DNA of 64,000 nucleotides from Ptiloglossa arizonensis (lineage: Eukaryota; Arthropoda; Insecta; Hymenoptera; Colletidae), in assembly GCF_051014685.1 (NCBI RefSeq), contig NW_027478528.1:992001-1056000 (forward strand). Direction: 5' to 3'. Position 1 is the first letter of the stretch; every line of letters starts with the position of its first letter. Shown piece after piece: positions 11,681 through 24,067 of this stretch. The position numbers and the translations under genes were made by a program. A model generated the notes under the pieces. The model was not told where the DNA came from, ran no database searches, and saw nothing but the letters and a program-made list of their open reading frames with translations.

Positions 11681-13492
11681 CGCATATCGTTGTAATCGGG
11701 TGAGTTTCTACTTTCAGACGCAGCAGGAACTTCTGGGTTTGGTCAATCCGTTCGCGAGATATGGGAGTTTGAAGCCAAGAAATGGTTGAGAAGGCAAAAA
11801 ATTTTTCGCAATTCTGCTTCTCCAAACGCTTAACCAGAATGGCCTAGGGAAAAAATACAAATACCGTTGTATTCGGGCGAGTTTCTACTTTCAGACGCAA
11901 CAGGAATTTTTGGGTTAGGTCAATCCGTTCGCGAGATATGGGAGTTTGAAGCCAAGAAATGGTTGAGAAGGCAAACAATTTTTCGCTATTCTGCTGCTCC
12001 AAACGCTTAACCAGAATGGCCAAGGGAAAAAATACACATACCGCTGTAATCGGGCGAGTTTCTACTTTCAGATGCAACAGGAATTTTTGGGTTAGGTCAG
12101 TCCGTTCGCGAGATATGGGAGTTTGAAGCCAAGAAATGGTTGAGAAGACAACAAATTTTTCGCACTTCTGCTGCTCCAAACGCTTAACCAGAATGGCCTA
12201 GGGAAAAAATACACATACCGTTGTAATCGGGCGAGTTTCTACTTTCAGATGCAATAGGAATTTTTGGGTTAGGTCAATCCGTTCGCGAGATATGGGAGTT
12301 TGAAGCTAAGTAATGGTTAAGAAGACAACAAATTTTTCGCACTTCTGCTTCTCCAAACGCTTAACCAGAATGGCCGAGGGAAAAAATACACATACTTTTG
12401 TAATCGGGCGAGTTTCTACTTTCAGACGCAACAGGAATTTTTGGGTTAGGTCAATCCGTTCGCGAGATATGGGAGTTTGAAGCCAAGAAATGGTTGAGAT
12501 GGCAAACAATTTTTCGCTATTCTGCTGCTCCAAACGCTTAACCAGAATGGCCTAGGGAAAAAATACAAATACCGTTGTAATCGGGCGAGTTTCGTCTCTC
12601 AGATGCAACAAGAATTTTTGGGTTAGGTCAATCCGTTCGCGAGATATGGGATTTTGAAGCTAAGAAATGGTAAAGAAGACAACAAATTTTTCGCACTGCT
12701 GCTGCTCCAAACGTTTAACCAGAATGGCCTAGGGAAAAAATACACATACCGTTGTAATCGGGCGAGATTCTACTTTCAGATGCAACATGCATTTTTGGGT
12801 TAGGTCAATCCGTTCGCGAGATATGGGAGTTTGAAGCTAAGAAATGATTGAGAAGACAACAAATTTGTCGCACTTCTGCTGCTCCAAACGCTTAACCAGA
12901 ATGGCCTAAGGGAAAAATACACGTACCGTTGTAATCGGGCGAGTTTCTACTTTCAGATGCAATAGGAATTTTTGGGTTAGGTCAATCCGTTCGCGAGATA
13001 TGGGAGTTTGAAGCCAAGAAATGGTTGAGAAGGCAAAACATTTTTCGCAATTCTGCTGCTCCAAACGCTTAACCAGAATGGCCTAGGGAAAAAATACGCA
13101 TATCGTTGTAATCGGGTGAGTTTCTACTTTCAGACGCAGCAGGAACTTCTGGGTTTGGTCAATCCGTTCGCGAGATATGGGAGTTTGAAGCCAAGAAATG
13201 GTTGAGAAGGCAAAAAATTTTTCGCAATTCTGCTTCTCCAAACGCTTAACCAGAATGGCCTAGGGAAAAAATACAAATACCGTTGTATTCGGGCGAGTTT
13301 CTACTTTCAGACGCAACAGGAATTTTTGGGTTAGGTCAATCCGTTCGCGAGATATGGGAGTTTGAAGCCAAGAAATGGTTGAGAAGGCAAACAATTTTTC
13401 GCTATTCTGCTGCTCCAAACGCTTAACCAGAATGGCCAAGGGAAAAAATACACATACCGCTGTAATCGGGCGAGTTTCTACTTTCAGATGCA
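11546..13492 (+). repeat. A region: 11-monomer (1,947-bp) unit, copy 1
   Basis: It matches 13493-15439 at exactly 1,947 bp (11 x 177). Shared private variants include GGCCGAGGG (12,373 and 14,320), CGCACTGCTGCTGCTCC (12,692 and 14,639) and ACAAATACCGTTGTATTCGGG. I saw no difference in the stretches I compared, so this is one of the most recent events in the window. The two units sit directly end to end. Edges are accurate to about 50 bp; the partner relation stops at about 15,458, where GGTCAGTCCG replaces GGTCAATCCG. Confidence 0.85.
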
Positions 13493-15439
13493 ACAGGAAT
13501 TTTTGGGTTAGGTCAATCCGTTCGCGAGATATGGGAGTTTGAAGCCAAGAAATGGTTGAGAAGGCAAAACATTTTTCGCAATTCTGCTGCTCCAAACGCT
13601 TAACCAGAATGGCCTAGGGAAAAAATACGCATATCGTTGTAATCGGGTGAGTTTCTACTTTCAGACGCAGCAGGAACTTCTGGGTTTGGTCAATCCGTTC
13701 GCGAGATATGGGAGTTTGAAGCCAAGAAATGGTTGAGAAGGCAAAAAATTTTTCGCAATTCTGCTTCTCCAAACGCTTAACCAGAATGGCCTAGGGAAAA
13801 AATACAAATACCGTTGTATTCGGGCGAGTTTCTACTTTCAGACGCAACAGGAATTTTTGGGTTAGGTCAATCCGTTCGCGAGATATGGGAGTTTGAAGCC
13901 AAGAAATGGTTGAGAAGGCAAACAATTTTTCGCTATTCTGCTGCTCCAAACGCTTAACCAGAATGGCCAAGGGAAAAAATACACATACCGCTGTAATCGG
14001 GCGAGTTTCTACTTTCAGATGCAACAGGAATTTTTGGGTTAGGTCAGTCCGTTCGCGAGATATGGGAGTTTGAAGCCAAGAAATGGTTGAGAAGACAACA
14101 AATTTTTCGCACTTCTGCTGCTCCAAACGCTTAACCAGAATGGCCTAGGGAAAAAATACACATACCGTTGTAATCGGGCGAGTTTCTACTTTCAGATGCA
14201 ATAGGAATTTTTGGGTTAGGTCAATCCGTTCGCGAGATATGGGAGTTTGAAGCTAAGTAATGGTTAAGAAGACAACAAATTTTTCGCACTTCTGCTTCTC
14301 CAAACGCTTAACCAGAATGGCCGAGGGAAAAAATACACATACTTTTGTAATCGGGCGAGTTTCTACTTTCAGACGCAACAGGAATTTTTGGGTTAGGTCA
14401 ATCCGTTCGCGAGATATGGGAGTTTGAAGCCAAGAAATGGTTGAGATGGCAAACAATTTTTCGCTATTCTGCTGCTCCAAACGCTTAACCAGAATGGCCT
14501 AGGGAAAAAATACAAATACCGTTGTAATCGGGCGAGTTTCGTCTCTCAGATGCAACAAGAATTTTTGGGTTAGGTCAATCCGTTCGCGAGATATGGGATT
14601 TTGAAGCTAAGAAATGGTAAAGAAGACAACAAATTTTTCGCACTGCTGCTGCTCCAAACGTTTAACCAGAATGGCCTAGGGAAAAAATACACATACCGTT
14701 GTAATCGGGCGAGATTCTACTTTCAGATGCAACATGCATTTTTGGGTTAGGTCAATCCGTTCGCGAGATATGGGAGTTTGAAGCTAAGAAATGATTGAGA
14801 AGACAACAAATTTGTCGCACTTCTGCTGCTCCAAACGCTTAACCAGAATGGCCTAAGGGAAAAATACACGTACCGTTGTAATCGGGCGAGTTTCTACTTT
14901 CAGATGCAATAGGAATTTTTGGGTTAGGTCAATCCGTTCGCGAGATATGGGAGTTTGAAGCCAAGAAATGGTTGAGAAGGCAAAACATTTTTCGCAATTC
15001 TGCTGCTCCAAACGCTTAACCAGAATGGCCTAGGGAAAAAATACGCATATCGTTGTAATCGGGTGAGTTTCTACTTTCAGACGCAGCAGGAACTTCTGGG
15101 TTTGGTCAATCCGTTCGCGAGATATGGGAGTTTGAAGCCAAGAAATGGTTGAGAAGGCAAAAAATTTTTCGCAATTCTGCTTCTCCAAACGCTTAACCAG
15201 AATGGCCTAGGGAAAAAATACAAATACCGTTGTATTCGGGCGAGTTTCTACTTTCAGACGCAACAGGAATTTTTGGGTTAGGTCAATCCGTTCGCGAGAT
15301 ATGGGAGTTTGAAGCCAAGAAATGGTTGAGAAGGCAAACAATTTTTCGCTATTCTGCTGCTCCAAACGCTTAACCAGAATGGCCAAGGGAAAAAATACAC
15401 ATACCGCTGTAATCGGGCGAGTTTCTACTTTCAGATGCA
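13493..15439 (+). repeat. A region: 11-monomer (1,947-bp) unit, copy 2
   Basis: Tandem partner of 11546-13492. Within it the order is: CGCATATCG monomer with CAGCAGGAACTTCTGGG; GGCCAAGGG dimer; CTAAGTAATGG monomer; CATACTTTTG monomer with GAGATGGCAAAC; TTTCGTCTCTCAG monomer; GAGATTCTAC monomer with CATGCATTTTT and AAATTTGTCGC; then CACGTACCG. The last elements are the forerunners of the B-type set that dominates downstream. Confidence 0.85.
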
Positions 15440-16459
15440 ACAGGAATTTTTGGGTTAGGTCAGTCCGTTCGCGAGATATGGGAGTTTGAAGCCAAGAAAT
15501 GGTTGAGAAGACAACAAATTTTTCGCACTTCTGCTGCTCCAAACGCTTAACCAGAATGGCCTAGGGAAAAAATACACATACCGTTGTAATCGGGCGAGTT
15601 TCTACTTTCAGATGCAATAGGAATTTTTGGGTTAGGTCAATCCGTTCGCGAGATATGGGAGTTTGAAGCTAAGTAATGGTTAAGAAGACAACAAATTTTT
15701 CGCACTTCTGCTTCTCCAAACGCTTAACCAGAATGGCCTAGGGAAAAAATACACATACTTTTGTAATCGGGCGAGTTTCTACTTTCAGACGCAACAGGAA
15801 TTTTTGGGTTAGGTCAATCCGTTCGCGAGATATGGGAGTTTGAAACCAAGAAATGGTTGAGATGGCAAACAATTTTTCGCTATTCTGCTGCTCCAAACGC
15901 TTAACCAGAATGGCCTAGGGAAAAAATACACGTACCGTTGTAATCGGGCGAGTTTCGTCTCTCAGATGCAACAAGAATTTTTGGGTTAGGTCAATCCGTT
16001 CGCGAGATATGGGAGTTTGAAGCTAAGAAATGGTAAAGAAGACAACAAATTTTTCGCACTACTGCTGCTCCAAACGTTTAACCAGAATGGCCTAGGGAAA
16101 AAATACACATACCGTTGTAATCGGGCGAGATTCTACTTTCAGATGCAACATGCATTTTTGGGTTAGGTCAATCCGTTCGCGAGATATGGGAGTTTGAAGC
16201 TAAGAAATGATTGAGAAGACAACAAATTTGTCGCACTTCTGCTGCTCCAAACGCTTAACCAGAATGGCCTAGGGAAAAAATACACATACCGTTGTAATCA
16301 GGCGAGTTTCTACTTTCAGATGCAATAGGAATTTTTGGGTTAGGTCAATCCGTTCGCGAGATATGGGAGTTTGAAGCTAAGTAATGGTTAAGAAGGCAAC
16401 AAATTTTTCGCACTTCTGCTGCTCCAAACGCTTAACCAGAATGCCCTAGGGAAAAAATA
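15440..16459 (+). repeat. A-to-B transition
   Basis: Monomers of the 11-mer type (CTAAGTAATGG, CATACTTTTG, TTTCGTCTCTCAG, GAGATTCTAC with CATGCATTTTT) continue, then a monomer with AATCAGGCGAG and the first ATGCCCTAGGG (16,441). From here on the B set repeats as shorter units. Private changes include TTTGAAACCAAG near 15,841 and CACGTACCG before TTTCGTCTC near 15,930. Confidence 0.7.
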
Positions 16460-18760
16460 CACACACCGTTGTAATCGGGCGAGTTTCTACTTTCAGATGC
16501 AAGAGGAATTTTTGGGTTAGGTCAATCCGTTCGCGAGATATGGGAGTTTGAATCTAAGAAATGGTTGAGAAGACAACAAATTTTTCGCAATTCTGCTGCT
16601 CCAAACGCTTAACCAGAATGGCCTAGGGAAAAAATACACATACCATTGTAATCGGGCGAGTTTCTACTTTCAGATGCAACAGGAATTTTTGGGTTAGGTC
16701 AATCCGTTCGCGAGATATGGGAGTTTGAAGCCAAGAAATGGTTGAGATGGCAAACTATTTTTCGCTATTCTGCTGCTCCAAACGCTTAACCAGAATGGCC
16801 TAGGGAAAAAATACACATACCGTTGTAATCGGGCGAGTTTCGTCTCTCAGATGCAACAAGAATTTTTGGGTTAGGTCAATCCGTTCGCGAGATATGGGAG
16901 TTTGAAGCTAAGAAATGGTAAAGAAGACAACAAATTTTTCGCACTACTGCTGCTCCAAACGTTTAACCAGAATGGCCTAGGGAAAAAATACACATACCGT
17001 TGTAATCGGGCGAGATTCTACTTTCAGATGCAACATGCATTTTTGGGTTAGGTCAATCCGTTCGCGAGATATGGGAGTTTGAAGCTAAGAAATGATTGAG
17101 AAGACAACAAATTTTTCGCACTTCTGCTGCTCCAAACGCTTAACCAGAATGCCCTAGGGAAAAAATACACACACCGTTGTAATCGGGCGAGTTTCTACTT
17201 TCAGATGCAAGAGGAATTTTTGGGTTAGGTCAATCCGTTCGCGAGATATGGGAGTTTGAATCTAAGAAATGGTTGAGAAGACAACAAATTTTTCGCAATT
17301 CTGCTGCTCCAAACGCTTAACCAGAATGGCCTAGGGAAAAAATACACATACCATTGTAATCGGGCGAGTTTCTACTTTCAGATGCAACAGGAATTTTTGG
17401 GTTAGGTCAATCCGTTCGCGAGATATGGGAGTTTGAAGCCAAGAAATGGTTGAGATGGCAAACAATTTTTCGCTATTCTGCTGCTCCAAACGCTTAACCA
17501 GAATGGCCTAGGGAAAAAATACACATACCGTTGTAATCGGGCGAGTTTCGTCTCTCAGATGCAACAAGAATTTTTGGGTTAGGTCAATCCGTTCGCGAGA
17601 TATGGGAGTTTGAAGCTAAGAAATGGTAAAGAAGACAACAAATTTTTCGCACTACTGCTGCTCCAAACGTTTAACCAGAATGGCCTAGGGAAAAAATACA
17701 CATACCGTTGTAATCGGGCGAGATTCTACTTTCAGATGCAACATGCATTTTTGGGTTAGGTCAATCCGTTCGCGAGATATGGGAGTTTGAAGCTAAGAAA
17801 TGATTGAGAAGACAACAAATTTGTCGCACTTCTGCTGCTCCAAACGCTTAACCAGAATGGCCTAGGGAAAAAATACACATACCGTTGTAATCAGGCGAGT
17901 TTCTACTTTCAGATGCAATAGGAATTTTTGGGTTAGGTCAATCCGTTCGCGAGATATGGGAGTTTGAAGCTAAGTAATGGTTAAGAAGGCAACAAATTTT
18001 TCGCACTTCTGCTGCTCCAAACGCTTAACCAGAATGCCCTAGGGAAAAAATACACACACCGTTGTAATCGGGCGAGTTTCTACTTTCAGATGCAAGAGGA
18101 ATTTTTGGGTTAGGTCAATCCGTTCGCGAGATATGGGAGTTTGAATCTAAGAAATGGTTGAGAAGACAACAAATTTTTCGCAATTCTGCTGCTCCAAACG
18201 CTTAACCAGAATGGCCTAGGGAAAAAATACACATACCATTGTAATCGGGCGTGTTTCTACTTTCAGATGCAACAGGAATTTTTGGGTTAGGTCAATCCGT
18301 TCGCGAGATATGGGTGTTTGAAGCCAAGAAATGGTTGAGATGGCAAACAATTTTTCGCTATTCTGCTGCTCCAAACGCTTAACCAGAATGGCCTAGGGAA
18401 AAAATACACATACCGTTGTAATCGGGCGAGTTTCTACTTTCAGATGCAACAAGAATTTTTGGGTTAGGTCAATCCGTTCGCGAGATATGGGAGATTGAAG
18501 CTAAGAAATGGTAAAGAAGACAACAAATTTTTCGCAATTCTGCTGCTCCAAACGCTTAAACAGAATTGCCTAGGGAAAAAATACACATACCGCTGTAATC
18601 GGGCGAGTTTCTACTTTCAGACGCAACAGGAATTTTTGGGTTAGGTCAATCCGTTCGCGAGATATGGGACTTTCAATCTAAGAAATGGTTGACAAGACAA
18701 TAAATTTTTCGCACTTCTGCTGCTCCAAACGCTTAACCAGAATGGCCTAGGGAGAAAATA
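16460..18760 (+). repeat. B region: 4- and 5-monomer units
   Basis: Units begin with a CACACACCG monomer carrying GCAAGAGGAATT (at 16,499, 17,207 and 18,092). Unit 1 is 16460-17167 (708 bp, four monomers). Unit 2 is 17168-18052 (885 bp, five monomers, with an extra AATCAGGCGAG monomer). Unit 3 starts at 18053 and then diverges, with GGGCGTGTTTCTAC (18,247), GGGTGTTTGAAG and, after about 18,480, A-like monomers with GACTTTCAATC and GACAAGACAATAAA. Order inside a unit: GCAAGAGG / CCATTG with GAGATGGCAAAC / TTTCGTCTC / GAGATTCTAC with CATGCATTTTT. The stretch from about 17,540 to 18,970 is copied at 35,940-37,378 (offset 18,401). Confidence 0.82.
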
Positions 18761-19999
18761 CACATACCGTTGTAATCGGGCGAGTTTCTACTTTCAAATG
18801 CAATAGGAATTTTTGGGTTAGGTCAATCCGTTCGCGAGATATGGGAGTTTGAAGCTAAGTAATGGTTAAGAAGACAACAAATTTTTCGCACTTCTGCTGC
18901 TCCAAACGTTTAACCAGAATGGCCTAGGGAAAAAATACACATACCGTTGTAATCGGGCGAGTTTCTACTTTCAGATGCAATAGGAATTTTTGGGTTAGGT
19001 CAATCCGTTCGCGAGATATGGGAGTTTGAATCTAAGTAATGGTTAAGAAGACAACAAATTTTTCGCACTTCTGCTTCTCCAAACGCTTAACCAGAATGGC
19101 CTAGGGAAAAAATACACATACCGTTGTAATCGGGCGAGTTTCTACTTTCAGATGCAGCATGCATTTTTGGGTTAGGTCAATCCGTTCGCGAGATGTGGGA
19201 GTTTGAATCTAAGAAATGATTGAGAAGACAACAAATTTGTCGCACTTCTGCTGCTCCAAACGCTTAACCAGAATGGCCTAGGGAAAAAATACACATACCA
19301 TTGTAATCGGGCGAGTTTCTACTTTCAGATGCAACATGCATTTTTGGGTTAGGTCAATCCGTTCGCGAGATATGTGAGTTTGAAGCTAAGAAATGATTGA
19401 GAAGACAACAAATTTGTCGCACTTCTGCTGCTCCAAACGCTTAACCAGAATGGCCTAGGGAAAAAGTACACATACCGTTGTAATCGGGCGAGTTTCTACT
19501 TTCAGATGCAACATGCATTTTTGGGTTAGGTCAATCCGTTCGCGAGATATGGGAGTTTGAAACTAAGAAATGATTGAGAAGACAACAAATTTGTCGCACT
19601 TCTGCTGCTCCAAACGCTTAACCAGAATGGCCTAGGGAAAAAATACACATACCATTGTAATCGGGCGAGTTTCTACTTTCAGATGCAACATGCATTTTTG
19701 GGTTAGGTCAATCCGTTCGCGAGATATGTGAGTTTGAAGCTAAGAAATGATTGAGAAGACAACAAATTTGTCGCACTTCTGCTGCTCCAAACGCTTATCC
19801 AGAATGGCCTAGGGGAAAAATACACATACCGTTGTAATCAGGCGAGTTTCTACTTTCAGATGCAATAGGAATTTTTGGGTTAGGTCAATCCGTTCGCGAG
19901 ATATGGGAGTTTGAAGCTAAGTAATGGTTAAGAAGGCAACAAATTTTTCGCACTTCTGCTGCTCCAAACGCTTAACCAGAATGCCCTAGGGAGAAAATA
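18761..19999 (+). repeat. B region: 7-monomer (1,239-bp) unit, copy 1
   Basis: Monomer order: TTTCAAATGCAATAGG; GAATCTAAGTAATGG; GCAGCATGCATTTTT with GATGTGGGAG; CCATTG with CATGCATTTTT and GATATGTGAG; AAAGTACACATACCG with GAAACTAAG; CCATTG with GATATGTGAG and CTTATCCAG; AATCAGGCGAG ending ATGCCCTAGGG. Both edges carry GGGAGAAAATAC (18,751 and 19,990), the expected junction signature of a tandem duplication. GATGTGGG and GATATGTG damage the CENP-B box-like core, so B-type monomers tend to have weaker boxes than A or C. Confidence 0.9.
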
Positions 20000-21238
20000 C
20001 ACATACCGTTGTAATCGGGCGAGTTTCTACTTTCAAATGCAATAGGAATTTTTGGGTTAGGTCAATCCGTTCGCGAGATATGGGAGTTTGAAGCTAAGTA
20101 ATGGTTAAGAAGACAACAAATTTTTCGCACTTCTGCTGCTCCAAACGTTTAACCAGAATGGCCTAGGGAAAAAATACACATACCGTTGTAATCGGGCGAG
20201 TTTCTACTTTCAGATGCAATAGGAATTTTTGGGTTAGGTCAATCCGTTCGCGAGATATGGGAGTTTGAATCTAAGTAATGGTTAAGAAGACAACAAATTT
20301 TTCGCACTTCTGCTTCTCCAAACGCTTAACCAGAATGGCCTAGGGAAAAAATACACATACCGTTGTAATCGGGCGAGTTTCTACTTTCAGATGCAGCATG
20401 CATTTTTGGGTTAGGTCAATCCGTTCGCGAGATGTGGGAGTTTGAATCTAAGAAATGATTGAGAAGACAACAAATTTGTCGCACTTCTGCTGCTCCAAAC
20501 GCTTAACCAGAATGGCCTAGGGAAAAAATACACATACCATTGTAATCGGGCGAGTTTCTACTTTCAGATGCAACATGCATTTTTGGGTTAGGTCAATCCG
20601 TTCGCGAGATATGTGAGTTTGAAGCTAAGAAATGATTGAGAAGACAACAAATTTGTCGCACTTCTGCTGCTCCAAACGCTTAACCAGAATGGCCTAGGGA
20701 AAAAGTACACATACCGTTGTAATCGGGCGAGTTTCTACTTTCAGATGCAACATGCATTTTTGGGTTAGGTCAATCCGTTCGCGAGATATGGGAGTTTGAA
20801 ACTAAGAAATGATTGAGAAGACAACAAATTTGTCGCACTTCTGCTGCTCCAAACGCTTAACCAGAATGGCCTAGGGAAAAAATACACATACCATTGTAAT
20901 CGGGCGAGTTTCTACTTTCAGATGCAACATGCATTTTTGGGTTAGGTCAATCCGTTCGCGAGATATGTGAGTTTGAAGCTAAGAAATGATTGAGAAGACA
21001 ACAAATTTGTCGCACTTCTGCTGCTCCAAACGCTTATCCAGAATGGCCTAGGGGAAAAATACACATACCGTTGTAATCAGGCGAGTTTCTACTTTCAGAT
21101 GCAATAGGAATTTTTGGGTTAGGTCAATCCGTTCGCGAGATATGGGAGTTTGAAGCTAAGTAATGGTTAAGAAGGCAACAAATTTTTCGCACTTCTGCTG
21201 CTCCAAACGCTTAACCAGAATGCCCTAGGGAAAAAATA
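20000..21238 (+). repeat. B region: 7-monomer (1,239-bp) unit, copy 2
   Basis: Direct tandem copy of 18761-19999 at 1,239 bp (7 x 177); I saw no difference across the stretches compared. It ends with ATGCCCTAGGGAAAAAATAC and passes into a CACACACCG / GCAAGAGG monomer at 21,239, the unit start seen at 16,460, 17,168 and 18,053. The order of duplications can therefore be read: the 5-monomer frame existed before the 7-monomer one. Confidence 0.9.
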
Positions 21239-23362
21239 CACACACCGTTGTAATCGGGCGAGTTTCTACTTTCAGATGCAAGAGGAATTTTTGGGTTAGG
21301 TCAATCCGTTCGCGAGATATGGGAGTTTGAATCTAAGAAATGGTTGAGAAGACAACAAATTTTTCGCAATTCTGCTGCTCCAAACGCTTAACCAGAATGG
21401 CCTAGGGAAAAAATACACATACCGTTGTAATCGGGCGAGTTTCTACTTTCAGATGCAACAGGAATTTTTAGGTTAGGTCAATCCGTTCGCGAGATATGGG
21501 AGTTTGAAGCCAAGAAATGGTTGAGAAGGCAAAAAATTTTTCGCAATTCTGCTGCTCCAAACGCTTAACCAGAATGGCCTAGGGAAAAAATACACATACT
21601 TTTGTAATCGGTCGAGTTTCTACTTTCAGAAGCAACAGGAATTTTTGGGTTAGGTCAATCCGTTCGCGAGATATGGGAGTTTGATGCCAAGAAATGGTTG
21701 AGATGGCAAACAATTTTTCGCTATTCTGCTGCTCCAAACGCTTAACCAGAATGGCCTAGGGAAAAAATACACATACCGTTGTAATCGGGCGAGTTTCGTC
21801 TCTCAGATGCAACAAGAATTTTTGGGTTAGGTCAATCCGTTCGCGAGATATGGGAGTTTGAAGCTAAGAAATGGTAAAGAAGACAACAAATTTTTCGCAC
21901 TACTGCTGCTCCAAACGTTTAACCAGAATGGCCTAGGGAAAAAATACACATACCGTTGTAATCGGGCGAGTTTCTACTTTCAGATGCAACATGCATTTTT
22001 GGGTTAGGTCAATCCGTTCGCGAGATATGTGAGTTTGAAGCTAAGAAATGATTGAGAAGACAACAAATTTGTCGCACTTCTGCTGCTCCAAACGCTTATC
22101 CAGAATGGCCTAGGGGAAAAATACACATACCGTTGTAATCAGGCGAGTTTCTACTTTCAGATGCAATAGGAATTTTTGGGTTAGGTCAATCCGTTCGCGA
22201 GATATGGGAGTTTGAAGCTAAGTAATGGTTAAGAAGGCAACAAATTTTTCGCACTTCTGCTGCTCCAAACGCTTAACCAGAATGCCCTAGGGAAAAAATA
22301 CACACACCGTTGTAATCGGGCGAGTTTCTACTTTCAGATGCAAGAGGAATTTTTGGGTTAGGTCAGTCCGTTCGCGAGATATGGGAGTTTGAAGCCAAGA
22401 AATGGTTGAGAAGACAACAAATTTTTCGCACTTCTGCTGCTCCAAACGCTTAACCAGAATGGCCTAGGGAAAAAATACACATACCGTTGTAATCGGGCGA
22501 GTTTCTACTTTCAGATGCAATAGGAATTTTTGGGTTAGGTCAATCCGTTCGCGAGATATGGGAGTTTGAAGCTAAGTAATGGTTAAGAAGACAACAAATT
22601 TTTCGCACTTCTGCTTCTCCAAACGCTTAACCAGAATGGCCTAGGGAAAAAATACGCATATCGTTGTAATCGGGTGAGTTTCTACTTTCAGACGCAGCAG
22701 GAATTTTTGGGTTAGGTCAATCCGTTCGCGAGATATGGGAGTTTGAAGCCAAGAAATGGTTGAGAAGGCAAACAATTTTTCGCTATTCTGCTGCTCCAAA
22801 CGCTTAACCAGAATGGCCAAGGGAAAAAATACACATACCGCTGTAATCGGGCGAGTTTCTACTTTCAGATGCAACAGGAATTTTTGGGTTAGGTCAGTCC
22901 GTTCGCGAGATATGGGAGTTTGAAGCCAAGAAATGGTTGAGAAGACAACAAATTTTTCGCACTTCTGCTGCTCCAAACGCTTAACCAGAATGGCCTAGGG
23001 AAAAAATACACATACCGTTGTAATCGGGCGAGTTTCTACTTTCAGATGCAATAGGAATTTTTGGGTTAGGTCAATCCGTTCGCGAGATATGGGAGTTTGA
23101 AGCTAAGTAATGGTTAAGAAGACAACAAATTTTTCGCACTTCTGCTTCTCCAAACGCTTAACCAGAATGGCCTAGGGAAAAAATACGCATATCGTTGTAA
23201 TCGGGTGAGTTTCTACTTTCAGACGCAGCAGGAATTTTTGGGTTAGGTCAATCCGTTCGCGAGATATGGGAGTTTGAAGCTAAGAAATGGTTGAGAAGAC
23301 AAAAAATTTTTTGCACTTCTGCTGCTCCAAACGCTTAACCAGAATGGCCTAGGGAAAAAATA

Positions 23363-23379
23363 CACATAACGTAATCGGG
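23363..23379 (+). other. 3-bp deletion marker at a monomer start
   Basis: CACATAACGTAATCGGG replaces CACATACCGTTGTAATCGGG, a loss of three bases with one substitution. The identical change at 42,649 shows that the 19,286-bp-offset copies share this ancestor. Confidence 0.9.
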
Positions 23380-24067
23380 CGAGTTTCTACTTTCAGATGC
23401 AACAGGAATTTTTGGGTTAGGTCAATCCGTTCGCGAGATATGGGAGTTTGAAGCTAAGAAATGGTTGAGAAGAAAACAAATTTTTCGCACTTCTGCTGCT
23501 CCAAACGCTTAACCAGAATGGCCTAGGGAAAAAATACACATACCATTGTAATCGGGCGAGTTTCTACTTTCAGAAGCAACAGGAATTTTTGGGTTAGGTC
23601 AATCCGTTCGCGAGATATGGGAGTTTGAAGCCAAGAAATGGTTGAGAAGGCAAAAAATTTTTCGCAATTCTGCTGCTCCAAACGCTTAACCAGAATGGCC
23701 TAGGGAAAAAATACACATACTTTTGTAATCGGGCGAGTTTCTACTTTCAGACGCAACAGGAATTTTTGGGTTAGGTCAATCCGTTCGCATGATATGGGAG
23801 TTTGAAGACAAGAAATGGTTGGGAAGGCAAAAAATTATTCGCAATTCTGCTGCTCCAAACGCTTAATCAGGATGGCCTAGGGAAAAAAGACACATACCGT
23901 TGTAATCGGGCGAGTTTCTACTTTCAGCCGCAACAGGAATTTTTGGGTTAGGTCAATCCGTTCGCGAGATATGGGAGTTTGAAGCCAAGAAATGGTTGAG
24001 AAGGCAAAAAATTTTTCGCTATTCTGTTGCTCCAAACACTTAACCAGAATGGCCTAAGGGAAAAATA

